Source of the DNA: Hymenobacter telluris
Lineage (GTDB): Bacteria > Bacteroidota > Bacteroidia > Cytophagales > Hymenobacteraceae
Direction of reading: 5' to 3'
Assembly: GCF_017313265.1 (NCBI RefSeq)
Contig: NZ_JAFLQZ010000022.1
Coordinates: forward strand, 1 to 64,000
DNA length: 64,000 bases
The notes below the pieces were generated by a model. That model did no database searches and was not told where the DNA came from. It was given only the letters and a program-made list of their open reading frames with translations. Shown piece after piece: positions 1 through 9,600 of this stretch (positions within the stretch are counted from its first letter, which is position 1; each line of letters opens with the position of its first letter). Both the position numbers and the translations under genes were made by a program.

Positions 1-77
1 CCGTCAACTAGTTTTTTGTCGGTCATGAGCAGCGGAAGTTAAGACTTCTCGCTGTCCGTTTCGGCTAGACCACCTCA
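1..77. mobile_element. Terminal remnant of an IS3-family element
   Basis: The block matches the right ends of the two IS3-family elements later in the window. It has the same GGAAG-TTAAGAC-like run followed by a terminal inverted repeat ending GACCACCTCA. The same arrangement is seen near 52,810-52,853 and 61,360-61,401. Immediately after it the HNH-family reading frame becomes recognisable, so the element appears to have inserted into, and removed, the 5' part of that gene. The rest of the element lies outside the window. Confidence 0.6.
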
Positions 78-636
78 CCTACGAGGCTTTACCTACTGGC
101 ATTTAGTACGCTTTCTTCAGAAGCATAACCCGAACGTAATCGGGCTAAGCGAAAAGTTATTGAAGCCGACAGCTCGAGTTTTAAGCAAGGCGGGAAAGTT
201 CTGGAAGGAATATCTCTCTGCCGAGCCAAGCCAAACTTGTATCTATTCTGGCGAGCTCCTAACCTTAGCGAACATGAGCCTTGACCATTTCCTACCATGG
301 TCTTATGTCGCGCATGATCAACTGTGGAATATTATACCGACTCCTAAAAAGGTAAACTCCGCCAAAAGTGACTGGTTGCCTTCCTTCGGGCTGTATTTTG
401 ATGCCTACGCACAACTGCAATTTAATGGCTTTCAATACCATGCTTCACGAGGTAATGACACACTCTTAGAAGACTACCATATTCTTTTCTCTCAGGACCT
501 AAATTTTTTACAAGGGCAAACTTTTGACTGGTTTCGCGAGCGGTTAGAACGCCAGATAGTACCGCAGCTCCAAACTGCACAAAATCTAGGCTTCTCCTAT
601 CCATTCGAGTATAAGCTCCCAGTACCCAATGTCTAA
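78..636 (+). pseudogene. HNH endonuclease, N-terminus removed by IS insertion
   Basis: This is an HNH-family nuclease fragment. The frame is open from the IS end, and protein-like sequence begins well before the only available start (TTG at 160), including a stretch reading YWHLVRFLQKHNPNV. The core shows TCIYSGE (Cys pair half), then SLDHFLPWSYV (the HNH His), then LWNIIPT with a following Asn/Lys. A normal N-terminus is missing, which fits disruption by the IS element to the left. It sits 24 bp upstream of a MazG-like gene. A second HNH-MazG pair occurs at 16.4-17.3 kb. It could still be translated from the TTG as a shortened protein, but a functional product is doubtful. Confidence 0.65.
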
Positions 637-660
637 TAACCCTAGATTCAAAAGCTAGTA

Positions 661-978
661 ATGGAATATCCCAAATTAGTGCGCGACTACATACCGACTA
701 TAATTCGTAAGTCAGGGCGTCATTGTCGCACCACAATACTGGCTGAGCCAGCATATCGTGTTGCTCTACTGGCGAAGCTAGTTGAGGAAGCCAAGGAAGC
801 AGAGCTCGCTTCCTCAGAAGAGTTGTTGTCTGAACTTGCTGACGTACTTGAAGTCCTAGACGCACTATTTGTGGCTAACCAGTTCACTATGGATCAAGCT
901 CGCCAACTTCAGCTACAGAAGCGGCAGGATCGAGGAGGGTTTGAAGGTCGACTGCAACTTGATTTAATTGAGGAGTAA
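661..978 (+). CDS. MazG / phosphoribosyl-ATP pyrophosphohydrolase-like protein
   Basis: This small all-alpha protein of 105 residues resembles the MazG-like or phosphoribosyl-ATP pyrophosphohydrolase-like group. The N-terminus reads EYPKLVRDYIP, and the metal-binding helices show KLVEEAKEAE (ExxE) and ELADVLEVLDAL (an ExxD-like pair), the usual layout of NTP pyrophosphohydrolases. Such proteins often sit beside HNH nucleases in defence islands, as here. The start is the ATG right after the HNH frame; no strong Shine-Dalgarno is visible. Its paralogue at 16,957-17,328 is interrupted by a stop codon, so this is the only intact copy in the window. The substrate cannot be read from the sequence. 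Confidence 0.75.
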   Translation: MEYPKLVRDYIPTIIRKSGRHCRTTILAEPAYRVALLAKLVEEAKEAELASSEELLSELADVLEVLDALFVANQFTMDQARQLQLQKRQDRGGFEGRLQLDLIEE

Positions 979-1151
979 ACGTCAGTGCTGTTATCTATAA
1001 ACTACTCTCTGACAACGTCAACTGAAACTAACAGTCAATGCTACCTGAAAGAGCTGGGATCTAGATCGCTGCATAGTAAGGACAAGCTAGTGGCCTAGTT
1101 TGACCCAGTAGGTTGAGCTAGATAATGACTTACTAGCTGCACCACTATCAT

Positions 1152-2303
1152 TTAGCTTTCTAGTTGCTCTGTGTGGGCTTGCTGAGTAATAATTTTCAAG
1201 TCACTCATGGTCACCCAAGGTCTTTTGCGGTGTAGCATACGGTGGCAGTTTGAGCACACAAAAGCCAGGTCCTCCGGTTTTGTCAGCATTTCTTCCCTCA
1301 ATTGTGATAGCGGAAGCACGTGGTGAGCTTCAATAAAACCGGCTCCCAGCTCGCCATACTTTTCAACGAAGGAAAAGCCACATATCTGACAGCATAGCTT
1401 GGGGTCCTCAGCTAAGCGTTGCTGCTTAGCCAACCGAATTAGTGCCTTGTTACGCTCTTTCGATCTGTGTAATGCAAACACTTCTTTACCCTCTGGGAAA
1501 TACAAGACATCATCTTCCTCGGCAATAGCTTGTTGAGCAGGTTGCACATCTTCCACTGAATATATTACTGATTCAGTGGCTCTTACGTGCTTCGACTTAG
1601 TTTTAGCAGATCCTTCTTCTATCACAGGACCCTTCATCTGGTTACCTAGTATCCAGAGAAACGAGTGAGCGTCTAACAGCGTCGCCGCACTATCCTTTGT
1701 TCGAAGAAAGCTTTGTACCTGCTGGATGATGTCAATGAACGTCTTATAGTTTTCCCAAGAGACGTTCCGAGAGGTTTTAAACTCTGATAGTCCAATCAAC
1801 TCGAATATATGATCAAATTTTTCCTGCGATATTGGAAGAAACCTGTTCCTATCCTTAATAAAGAAGAGATATGCAATAAATTGATAGCTTATTTTTTCAT
1901 TAATCAACCGCTCGAATATCGTAACCTCAGAAGCCTTGCTTTTGTATAGATTAAAAAATATTTCCTCCAGGTTTTTGTTTTTACTTTGGTTTAGCAAATC
2001 ATTCTTTTGCCGCCAATTGACAAGATTATTATTTATCCTCTTTCCAGAATGCACTACATTTGCATGGATTGCATTTGTTACACTCTCTTTAATAATTCCG
2101 CTACCGATCTGGTCTTGCTTCCACCACTTACTGCCCAGCGCATTTCTCGCCTCTTCATACACTGAGTATTTATAGTTTTCACTCATATTTATGAACACAG
2201 AATCTTTAAAAGATAAAAATGGACATTTATCCATTTTTTTAATGAATTCTTCAAAACGGCTGTAGCGTTGCTCAAGAAGATCAATACGTATTTTCACAAT
2301 CAT
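1152..2303 (-). CDS. HNH endonuclease with C-terminal HNH domain
   Basis: A protein of 383 residues. The last ~85 residues form a classic zinc-type HNH domain: CCQICGF (residue ~304), EAHHVLPLSQ (~325) and CSNCHRMLH (~350). The first ~230 residues are not recognised and are AT-rich in their coding sequence compared with the neighbours, so the gene was probably acquired separately. The protein is probably a nuclease acting on DNA, with the N-terminal part providing recognition. It runs in the same direction as the downstream-facing tyrosine recombinase gene, with 76 bp between them. A type IV (modification-dependent) restriction role is possible but is inference only. Confidence 0.75.
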   Translation of the reverse strand: MIVKIRIDLLEQRYSRFEEFIKKMDKCPFLSFKDSVFINMSENYKYSVYEEARNALGSKWWKQDQIGSGIIKESVTNAIHANVVHSGKRINNNLVNWRQKNDLLNQSKNKNLEEIFFNLYKSKASEVTIFERLINEKISYQFIAYLFFIKDRNRFLPISQEKFDHIFELIGLSEFKTSRNVSWENYKTFIDIIQQVQSFLRTKDSAATLLDAHSFLWILGNQMKGPVIEEGSAKTKSKHVRATESVIYSVEDVQPAQQAIAEEDDVLYFPEGKEVFALHRSKERNKALIRLAKQQRLAEDPKLCCQICGFSFVEKYGELGAGFIEAHHVLPLSQLREEMLTKPEDLAFVCSNCHRMLHRKRPWVTMSDLKIITQQAHTEQLES

Positions 2304-2379
2304 TTTTTTGATTATATCTTTTAAATATGTGCAAATACTTTTGGTGTATCTGACTTTTAAATCTGATTTACGCTTCGGT

Positions 2380-3393
2380 TCAGATTCCTAAATATTGCGC
2401 AGCATTAAACCGCTTTACATCATCTAATCGCGCATAGCGCTCAATCATGGCATCGGTTTTCTGCTTAGTTTGATTCTTAATAGCTTTATTAGATTGTCCC
2501 GCTTCAACTGCAATTGTGACGAAGGATGCGCGCAAGGAGTGAGCAGAATACATAAATCCTAGATGCCGCTGCACTAAGTCATTTACACTCTGATCCGTTA
2601 AGCGGTGTTTGCTAGGCTGAGCTGGACGATCCTTCGTGCCGCGACTCATGCGGGTGAACAAAGGACCACTCGTTCTACCTAAGGATTCAATCCATTCCTG
2701 CACGGCCCGCACCGGACAGAAATCCGCGCTAGGCGAATAGAAAACGGCTTTATCTTCCTCTAAGCCATATTGGTTGGTCTTGCTCTGCCGCAGATGAATC
2801 ACCAGCGCTTGGCGGGTAAGCTCCACATCTTCTACGTTCAGCGCCACCAACTCCGAGCGGCGAAACGCTCCCGCAAAGCCCAGCAACAGTATGGCCCGAT
2901 CCCGTAGCCCGGTGGGCGTGGTCACGTCCATCCCCCGAATGGCCTGCTTCAGTTCCGCCACGGTAAAAGCCGGAGCCTGCCGTTGCCGCTTGCCCACGAC
3001 CCGGGCAATGCCATCAAGCACAACTTGCAAAGCCTCGTGACCAGTGGGCGACGGCTGACCAGCGAGTTGGTGCAGCTTGGCAATGGCGGCCACGTGCCGA
3101 CGAATAGTCGCGAGCTTCATACCGCGGTCCGCCATTTGCGACACATAGCCGGCGACCGTGGTGACCTCCGCCGGCAAATGCGCGACCTGATGATGCTCGC
3201 AGTAATCCTGAAAGCTGCGTAAATCCGCCGAGTACCCACGCTTGGTATTCTCGGCACCGTGCAGACCAGCCTCGACGTACTTAGCAACCGAGGATGGCAG
3301 CTCAACCAAAGAGTTGTTACGAGTCGGAACAACGACGGTCAGCGAAGACGAATTTTCCATGCGCCTATATAAGGAGTAGCGATGAGTTTTCAC
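2380..3393 (-). CDS. Tyrosine recombinase / integrase
   Basis: A site-specific tyrosine recombinase of 337 residues. An N-terminal SAM-like core-binding domain (about residues 30-130) includes a GYSADLRSFQDYC run. The catalytic domain follows with Arg in AFRRSELVALN (~175), the HSLRASF box (HxxR, ~283) and a C-terminal Tyr in ERYARLDD (~318). The expected R, H, R and Y residues are visible. A perfect 16-bp inverted repeat lies 21 bp upstream of the ATG and may be a recombination site or operator. The enzyme could have moved the adjacent defence genes or could resolve plasmid multimers; the sequence does not decide between them. Confidence 0.88.
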   Translation of the reverse strand: MKTHRYSLYRRMENSSSLTVVVPTRNNSLVELPSSVAKYVEAGLHGAENTKRGYSADLRSFQDYCEHHQVAHLPAEVTTVAGYVSQMADRGMKLATIRRHVAAIAKLHQLAGQPSPTGHEALQVVLDGIARVVGKRQRQAPAFTVAELKQAIRGMDVTTPTGLRDRAILLLGFAGAFRRSELVALNVEDVELTRQALVIHLRQSKTNQYGLEEDKAVFYSPSADFCPVRAVQEWIESLGRTSGPLFTRMSRGTKDRPAQPSKHRLTDQSVNDLVQRHLGFMYSAHSLRASFVTIAVEAGQSNKAIKNQTKQKTDAMIERYARLDDVKRFNAAQYLGI

Positions 3394-3413
3394 CCCTAAA
3401 ATAGTATAAAATA

Positions 3414-3450
3414 ACTTAGTACCGATAATTGAGCATTATCGGTACTAAGT
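3414..3450. repeat. Perfect 16-bp inverted repeat upstream of the integrase gene
   Basis: The two arms, ACTTAGTACCGATAAT and its exact reverse complement, are separated by 5 bp (TGAGC). The repeat is AT-rich and lacks a T tract, so it is not a typical terminator. Its place directly in front of the recombinase gene suggests either a recombinase core site or an operator. Confidence 0.75.
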
Positions 3451-3667
3451 ACAGCTGATGCCCTTTAGCATTCGACTTAAGTCTTGGGATATGTAAATTA
3501 TAGAAGAAGAAGATGAGCATGAATAATTACTAATATACATTACATTAGATATTCAAACACCTTCATCAGTCTAATAGGATTAGTGATCCCTTGATATGGA
3601 TGAAAGCGGATTCTTTGCAGATTCGCCTTCATCAGTTTCCCTGGGCACGGCAACTACAAACTATCAG

Positions 3668-4089
3668 TTAGTAGAAGTAGGTGCTGTCCGCCCCCAACAA
3701 GCCAGTCACCTCGAACCAGAGGTCCTGGTATACTTTAGCCCTGTCCAGCAGGGTACGCATGCTGCCGCCGATGCAGAGCGCATCCAGCAACCTATCCCGA
3801 TGCAGGTACGCTTCTCGTAATCGCTGTCTGCTTTCCCCTTGCGATCTTGGTTAGTACCCAATTCCCAACCACTCGTTCCACTTGGCACGAACGGCATTGG
3901 TTGACCAGCAGTGCTGAGGCCGTCCCAGCCACCGAGTTGTATCCCCTCAGCAGAGGAAAAGCTGACATGCGACAGCTCACCAGACGATACAATGGGGAAA
4001 CCTAGGTAAAACAAGTCGGGCAATGGCTGCGTTGTAAGTGCTTCCCATTTTCCTTCATTATGCCAACGAACACTCCCTCCGAAACAGTA
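3668..4089 (-). pseudogene. Remnant of a large WELG-motif (defence-type) protein
   Basis: Two minus-strand frames joined by a frameshift near 3,810 encode a compact conserved block. The first frame contains FPIVSSGELSHVSF, GIQLGGWDG, FVPSGTSGWELGTN and KGKADSDYEKRT. The second frame continues with a LLDRAKVYQDLWFEV-like stretch and stops. I recall blocks of this type (WELG followed by KAD..Y.KRT) from the N-terminal parts of large multidomain proteins in defence islands, but I cannot confirm this without a search. Both ends are missing, so this is debris and not a working gene. Confidence 0.45.
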
Positions 4090-4290
4090 TTACGCGACTT
4101 GCTAAAAGGGCTTTACCGCGAGCTGGACGTTCACGAGAGCGCCAACAAAACGACCACCCACCCCGGCGTAAAACCAACCAACGACACCCTGATTGCCGAG
4201 GTCCGGGTGGCCATTGCCTGGGTGAAGTACCTGCTTCAAGAACCCCTTGAGGACGTAGAAGAATACCGGAAGTTTCTGCCACGGACCTAA
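4060..4290 (+). CDS. Small hypothetical protein (76 aa)
   Basis: A soluble, charged protein of 76 residues with no recognised domain. It starts at an ATG and ends shortly before a strong terminator hairpin, which supports it being a real transcribed unit. The C-terminal half is predicted-helix-like (VRVAIAWVKYLLQEPLEDVEEY). It overlaps the 5' fringe of the decayed minus-strand gene by about 30 bp. Function unknown. Confidence 0.4.
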   Translation: MPTNTPSETVLRDLLKGLYRELDVHESANKTTTHPGVKPTNDTLIAEVRVAIAWVKYLLQEPLEDVEEYRKFLPRT

Positions 4291-4313
4291 CCCTACCCAA
4301 ATGATTGGTCACG

Positions 4314-4349
4314 AAAAGGCCCGGCTACTTCGGTATGGCCGGGCCTTTT
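4314..4349. terminator. Bidirectional Rho-independent terminator
   Basis: A perfect 12-bp stem, AAAAGGCCCGGC and its complement, closes a 12-nt loop. It has A runs on one side and T runs on the other, so it can act in both directions. It lies between the convergent small plus-strand gene and the minus-strand TonB-domain pseudogene. Confidence 0.88.
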
Positions 4350-4374
4350 GTTTTCCAGTAAGCGGCTGGGCGGC

Positions 4375-4821
4375 CTATTGGAGCTTAAAAGCGAACATAA
4401 TGGTTTGCCGGGCCGCCACGGCCTTCGTGCTCAGCCGGGCCGGCGTCCACGTGTCGGGAATGGTGCGGGCCACGCGCAGGGCTTCTTCGTTACAGCCGTT
4501 GCCCAGGCCCTTGAGAATCCTGTGGTCTGATACCCGACCCAGTGTATCGACGGCGAAGGTAACCTAAACCTTGCCCTCGGTGTGGCGCTGGCGGGCCTAC
4601 GCGGAGTAGGCGAGCTGGCTGCCCAGTACGGCCAGCGCGTCGTGGCGGCCGATAAACCACGGCGACTGGTTGAGGATGGTGCGCTCCCAATGCCCGGGGC
4701 TTACCTCAATGAGCCGTCGCAGTAATTCAGGAAAAGTGGACTTGCCTTCCAGCAGGTCAGCCCAGCGTTCGAGGTCGGTTGCGGTGACGAGTAACGTGTG
4801 CAGCATGATGATCCCGTTCAA
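4375..4821 (-). pseudogene. TonB C-terminal-domain protein with two in-frame stops
   Basis: Read through two in-frame TAG codons (at 4597-4599 and 4564-4566), the minus strand gives a short TonB_C domain. The matching parts are EGKV.VTFAVDTLGRVSDHRI, then LKGLGNGCNEEALRVARTIP, W.PARLSTKAV and a final IMFAFKLQ. This is the usual pattern of Bacteroidota periplasmic energy-transducer C-termini. No membrane anchor is present, so the gene is also short at its N-terminus. It ends at the shared terminator. Decay is the simplest explanation, since other stop types interrupt other genes in the window. Confidence 0.6.
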
Positions 4822-5165
4822 CTAAAAAAGCCCGGTACACTCCGAAGCGAGGACTTCGCCCGCGATGCATCTACCACCGAAATGTAGTCTGTCGCGATGA
4901 TGGGCAGCGTGGTGGCAGATAGATTTTCTATCTCTCGACAGTCGCTGTATACTAAGCGGATGTAAAAATCAAGTAACAGAACGGCAGTCGGTTGGTAGCT
5001 GGTGCGCCGACTTATCGGCATCAAAGCTGCCTTGGCTAAAGTCAATTGCCAGCGAAAGTCGCTTTTTAAGCTATTTTTACTTAACCCATTTTTAAAGCAA
5101 TGTTATTGAAAACCAACGCGTTAAGTAATATACAATAATATTTTGTAGGCTTAACCACAGAAAAC
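4822..5165. other. Non-coding leader upstream of the pPIWI-RE cluster
   Basis: About 340 bp without a convincing gene. It becomes AT-rich toward the right and leads into the dyad in front of the first cluster gene, so it probably carries the promoter. I could not place a confident promoter motif. Confidence 0.4.
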
Positions 5166-5211
5166 AGATTTGATTTGCCACATTTGCAAAACAAAGTGGC
5201 AAATCAAATCT
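5166..5211. promoter_or_regulatory. Perfect 16-bp dyad (probable operator) before the pPIWI-RE cluster
   Basis: AGATTTGATTTGCCAC and its exact reverse complement are separated by 14 bp. The right arm ends 6 bp before the GTG start proposed for the first gene. The symmetry, AT-rich composition and place suggest a repressor or autoregulator site, or an mRNA hairpin over the start region. The first gene encodes a MerR-like winged helix that could bind it (inference). Confidence 0.7.
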
Positions 5212-5217
5212 AAGCTT

Positions 5218-6684
5218 GTGGCAATTCCCGATTACGAAACTTGGCAGGGCAGCCCTAAGGAGGCAACGCAAGAAGTAGCAGCACTCTTGCTGGTTCATCA
5301 CCCTGGTGTAATGCCTCCTACCGAGCGGGTACTGCGCAAGTGGCGTCAGGAGGAAGTAATCAGCCGCACCGGACGACGGTTCACCGGACGCAATGTGCTC
5401 GAAGCTGTGTATACAGCTTGGCAACGACGGGAAGGAGCCACGCTGATTGCTATTGCCTCGCAATTGCAGACTTTAGAATTGCCCCAGCTACACACGCAAG
5501 TAGCCTCGGCTACTGAAGCCACTACCCCAGCATATGCTGACGACCGGCGACTGACACAACTTATGACCCTGCTGGCGCACGGCGTGTTGAAGCAGTTTCA
5601 GGCTGTGCAAGCAGGACGAGCGGTGGGTGTCGGGTTAGGAGATACCACCGCCGCTACCGAGGCCGTTATTCCGTTGCCGCTTCGGCAAGCCCAAGCGCAA
5701 CTAGCGCGGTTGGCATTTGAAGGTGGACAGGTAGATGAGTGTGCTAGTGTGCACGAGCTACTGTGGCGCTGCACTAAGCCCTTAAACGAGTGGGCCCCTC
5801 TGGCGCTGGCCCAACACCCGCATTACGCCGATGTGGTACTCATTGATGCCGAGTACCGAGTCCCTAGCCCAGCTTGCGAGGATTTTGGCGAGGAAGGCGG
5901 GCATTTGGCTGACCTCGTAGAAAATCAGATTTATCGGGGCCTGCGGCAGGCCCTTGACCAATTAGACGAGTCGGAACGCGACGTGACGTACACCTTAGTG
6001 CGGCGCTTCGTAGCAGAGCACCCCATGGTATCCCGCACGGGGCAAGCGTGGCGCAAGCTCTGGGCCAGCCCACGGCTCAATCCGGCCGTGCGCGAGTGGT
6101 TGCGCTTCGTGTATGAGCCGGCGCACGCCGCCTTGGCCAACCGCCAGGGCCTAGTAGCTCAATGCGCGCATTGCCACGCTCCGCTGGTAAGCCAGGACCG
6201 AAAGCCGCTCTCGTGTGTGCTATCGGCTTGCCGGGCCACCCATCCCCACCCAGCTGCTACAGGCGAACCCCTGGCATTAGCTGATGCCCTAGTAGCCCGG
6301 CCAGAAGTGCTACGCTACTGGTGCAATCCATCCCTCGATGAGTTGCGCCTGTTTCGGGAATTGACGGCTTTATTTCCGGAGGAAGAGGTGCAATTGTATC
6401 CTTATCAGGATTTGTGCGACGTGGCTGTGGGCACGCGCCTTGGCTTCGATGTGAAAGATTACACAGACCCAGTGCTGCTGGCACGCAAGCTGAACCGGGG
6501 CGTGGGGGGGCTGCGGCTCTATGACACAATGGTCGTGGCTGTGGCCGAGCGCCAAGTAGTAAACCGGCCACAATACTTGCCACAAGTGCGCGAGCACCTG
6601 CAAACGGCGCTCAGGCGCTCGCTCCGCGTACTTTCAGTGGATGATATTTTAGAAACCCTCCGTCATGATGGCCAGCTTTCGTAA
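5218..6684 (+). CDS. pPIWI-RE-associated REase protein (wHTH, zinc ribbon, PD-(D/E)XK)
   Basis: A protein of 488 residues and the first gene of the pPIWI-RE cluster. Residues ~25-75 look like a MerR-type winged helix (RVLRKWRQEEVISRTGRRFT). Residues ~315-340 hold CAHCH and C-x3-C pairs, a probable zinc ribbon. The C-terminal part has LCDVAVG (~400) followed by GFDVKDY (~411), the D...DxK pattern of a PD-(D/E)XK nuclease. This layout fits the REase partner of the predicted pPIWI-RE three-gene systems. I chose the GTG over the upstream TTG because the TTG lies inside the perfect dyad. The 3' end overlaps the helicase gene by 20 bp, indicating translational coupling. Confidence 0.68.
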   Translation: MAIPDYETWQGSPKEATQEVAALLLVHHPGVMPPTERVLRKWRQEEVISRTGRRFTGRNVLEAVYTAWQRREGATLIAIASQLQTLELPQLHTQVASATEATTPAYADDRRLTQLMTLLAHGVLKQFQAVQAGRAVGVGLGDTTAATEAVIPLPLRQAQAQLARLAFEGGQVDECASVHELLWRCTKPLNEWAPLALAQHPHYADVVLIDAEYRVPSPACEDFGEEGGHLADLVENQIYRGLRQALDQLDESERDVTYTLVRRFVAEHPMVSRTGQAWRKLWASPRLNPAVREWLRFVYEPAHAALANRQGLVAQCAHCHAPLVSQDRKPLSCVLSACRATHPHPAATGEPLALADALVARPEVLRYWCNPSLDELRLFRELTALFPEEEVQLYPYQDLCDVAVGTRLGFDVKDYTDPVLLARKLNRGVGGLRLYDTMVVAVAERQVVNRPQYLPQVREHLQTALRRSLRVLSVDDILETLRHDGQLS

Positions 6685-9600
6685 GAAAAAATCAGGTCCT
6701 GCCAGTACCGACTCCGACATGCCGGAAGCAGTGGCCTGGCACCGCCAACGCCGTATTTTATGGGCCTGCGTCTTGCTAGAACAGTTAGGCGAAAGCTCAC
6801 TCGACCGGCTGCCTCTACTTCTGAGTGGCTTACGGGCATGCCAGACCAGCTATCAAGCCGCCGACCACGGGGCTGCCTTTTTCCATATACGCCAGCGGGT
6901 AGGACCATTGCCAACGCGGCGGGCCGTGCAAAAAGCAGTGCGCGAGCTACTAGCCGCCGCTAGAGCACGGGAGTTTACGGCGAGCTACCGCATCAACGAG
7001 CACACCTTGGCGTTCGAGCGGGAGGCCGGGCATGAGGCCCTGATTGAGCAGGCCCGCCGTCAATTGGCCCAGCCCCCGCCCCGCCGGCAAACCCGTCGGA
7101 CCCTGGCCCCAACTACTGGCGATTTGACCGTGCGTTTACGCGAAGACACGCTGCCGGTATCCATATCGGTACGCCTGACCAACATCACTCCCCCGCCCCC
7201 GCCGCAGTACGTGCTCAGCAGCGGGCCGCGACCACCGTTGCGGGTACCGTTAGCCGACCTGATGGCAACTGCGGTGCGTCTCGATGCAATTGACCAGGCG
7301 GTACATGGCCATGCCGTTGAGCACTGGGCTAGCCGTCTGAACGACATCCTGGTGGAAGCTTGGCGGGACGGCAAGCTAACCGAAACCGATACACTGGACT
7401 TGAGTGGGTTGCGCCACCTCATCGGCTTGCCGGGCTCGGGCAAGACCACGCTGATACTCTTGCTCTGCGCACTGCTAGCGGAGCAGGGCAAGCGCGTGGC
7501 GGTGTTTTTTACCAGCATCGAAACCGCACGCGACTATCTGGAGCGGCTTCGACGCTACGATGTCAACTCGGCGCTGCTCGTGGGCCGCAGCCCGGCCACC
7601 CATGCCCGCCATGCCGATCGCTTGGCACAACTGATTGCCTTGCAAGGACATGGAGGCTTCGGCTACACCCGGCCGGGGGCTGAACTGCTGGCCCAGACCT
7701 GCCCGTTGCCCGCCTTTGCCGTGGATGAAGCGTCGGCTTGGCGCGAGTGGCAGCCTACAGAGGCCCCATGCGAAAACTTCTACCTACCCGATTCGATACG
7801 CCAGGACCGGCCGCAACCGCTGCTGTGCCCCTTATGGGGCGGCTGTGGCCGGGTGCGCAACCAACGAGAGTTGGTGGAGGCCAGCGTATGGTTAGGCCAC
7901 GTACGCGGGGCCGACACGGCCGTTCCGGCGCACACCAGCGCGGAAAAGCTTCAGTATTTCGAGCTGCTGGCGGATACGTTCGACCTGCTGATTTTTGATG
8001 AGGCCGACGAAACCCAGGCGCAACTCGACCAATTGGGGGCTCTGACGCTTGAGCTGGGCGGTACCAGCGAAAGCATTCACTACCAAGCCCAGCGCGTAAC
8101 GGACCGAGCCATGACTGGGGCCATGGCACCCCGTGACCGGCAGCTACTGCTGCCTCACCACTACGCCGCCAATACGTTTGAGCGCCACCTGATTCGCTTT
8201 TATGACGAGGTGCAAAGCCTCGACCCGGAACTGGGCAAGCAGCTGGAAAACCAGCTCCTCACCACCAATTACCTTATCCGCTTCGCTCTCCGGCACGCCC
8301 GACTGGAGCTGCCGGCTGAGCACCGGGCCGGCATTCGCTCGTTTTGGGAGTCGGCCCTTTACGCTTCGTTTTTTCGCGATGGAGAGCAGATGCAGTCGGG
8401 CGTTACGCAGTGGGTGCGGCAACTAGGCTTTGCTTCGGAGAGTGCCGCTCAGGAGCGGTGGCGCGAATTGGTCGAGGCGTTCAACACGTACCTCTACGCC
8501 CTATACCACGACGATGATGTAGAAGCCGCCGTTGAGATACTGGTGGCGCAGGTAGCGAGCCTTGCCGACCCGACTAAGGCTGACCTGCTGGCCCCTGCGG
8601 CCCGCTTGCTGATAGTGGCCGGGTTTGGGGTAGCGGCTTACCAGAAGCTTGCCCGCGTTTCGCAGCCGCTGGTGCAGTACAACCTGTTGCCCGACTGGAT
8701 TGCCGGCACCAAAACCAGCGAGGCGCTGCGCAACGCGGTGCCGCTTAATCTGCTCGGGGCGTTCAGCAGTGTGCGGTTTCGCTACCAGGAAAACCGGCAC
8801 CGGGGCTTGTCCATTGACTATTTGCTGCTGGACACAACCCCACGCCTGCTGCTGCACCGACTGCACCAGCGGGGGGCACATGTGTTGCTCGCCAGTGCCA
8901 CCTCATGGCTGCCCGATAGCCCGGCCTACCACGTGGGCGTGGAACCGGCCTACGTGTTGCGCACCCGCCGACCCGACCCAGTGGTGGTAAAGCTGCACTA
9001 CCTGCCCTTGCCACATCCCCACCGGGCGGGCGAGTTTCTGCGCTTCAGCGGGGCCGGTGGGTTTCGCCACGACAACCTACGGCACATGGTGGCCAAACTG
9101 GCAGCCCCGGCAGGCCAGGCGCACAGTGGCACGGGCTCGCAGCTGGAACGGGCGGCGCGGCGCTCGCCCAGCGGCCGACACCGGCGCCTGTGCGCGCTCG
9201 TGGTCAATTCCTACGAGCAGGTTCGCCAAGTGGTGGTAGCCATCGCGCAGGTTAACCCCACGCTCGCGGCACAAACCCGGGGCATACTCCGCGAGCTTCC
9301 GGCCGAGCCAACCCTGGAGCGTTACCTGCTGAAAGGCCAGGTTGAGAGCCTGGGGCAGCTGGTCGTTGAGGAAAATGTGCAGGTAGTGGTGCTGCCTTTC
9401 ACGGCGCTGGGCAGAGGCATTAACCTGATTTTCAACAACCCCGACGATGCCCAGGATATAGACAATCGCACGGCCGCCATTGGCAGCGTGTATTTTCTCA
9501 CACGGCCCCACCCCACTGCCGATGACCTGACGCTGATGCTGGCTACAGTAGCCCAGCACACCGAGCAGTTTGATCAAGCCAATTTTGCCACCGCCAGCTT

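Noticed and set aside
3596..3820. A plus-strand frame of 74 codons
   Set aside because: It lies antisense to a recognisable protein remnant and has no protein-like features of its own.
4564..4599. Possible reassignment of TAG codons, since several genes carry in-frame TAGs
   Set aside because: Other genes in the window are interrupted by TAA (17,173) and TGA (51,444-51,638), or end normally at TAG, so decay explains the pattern better than recoding.
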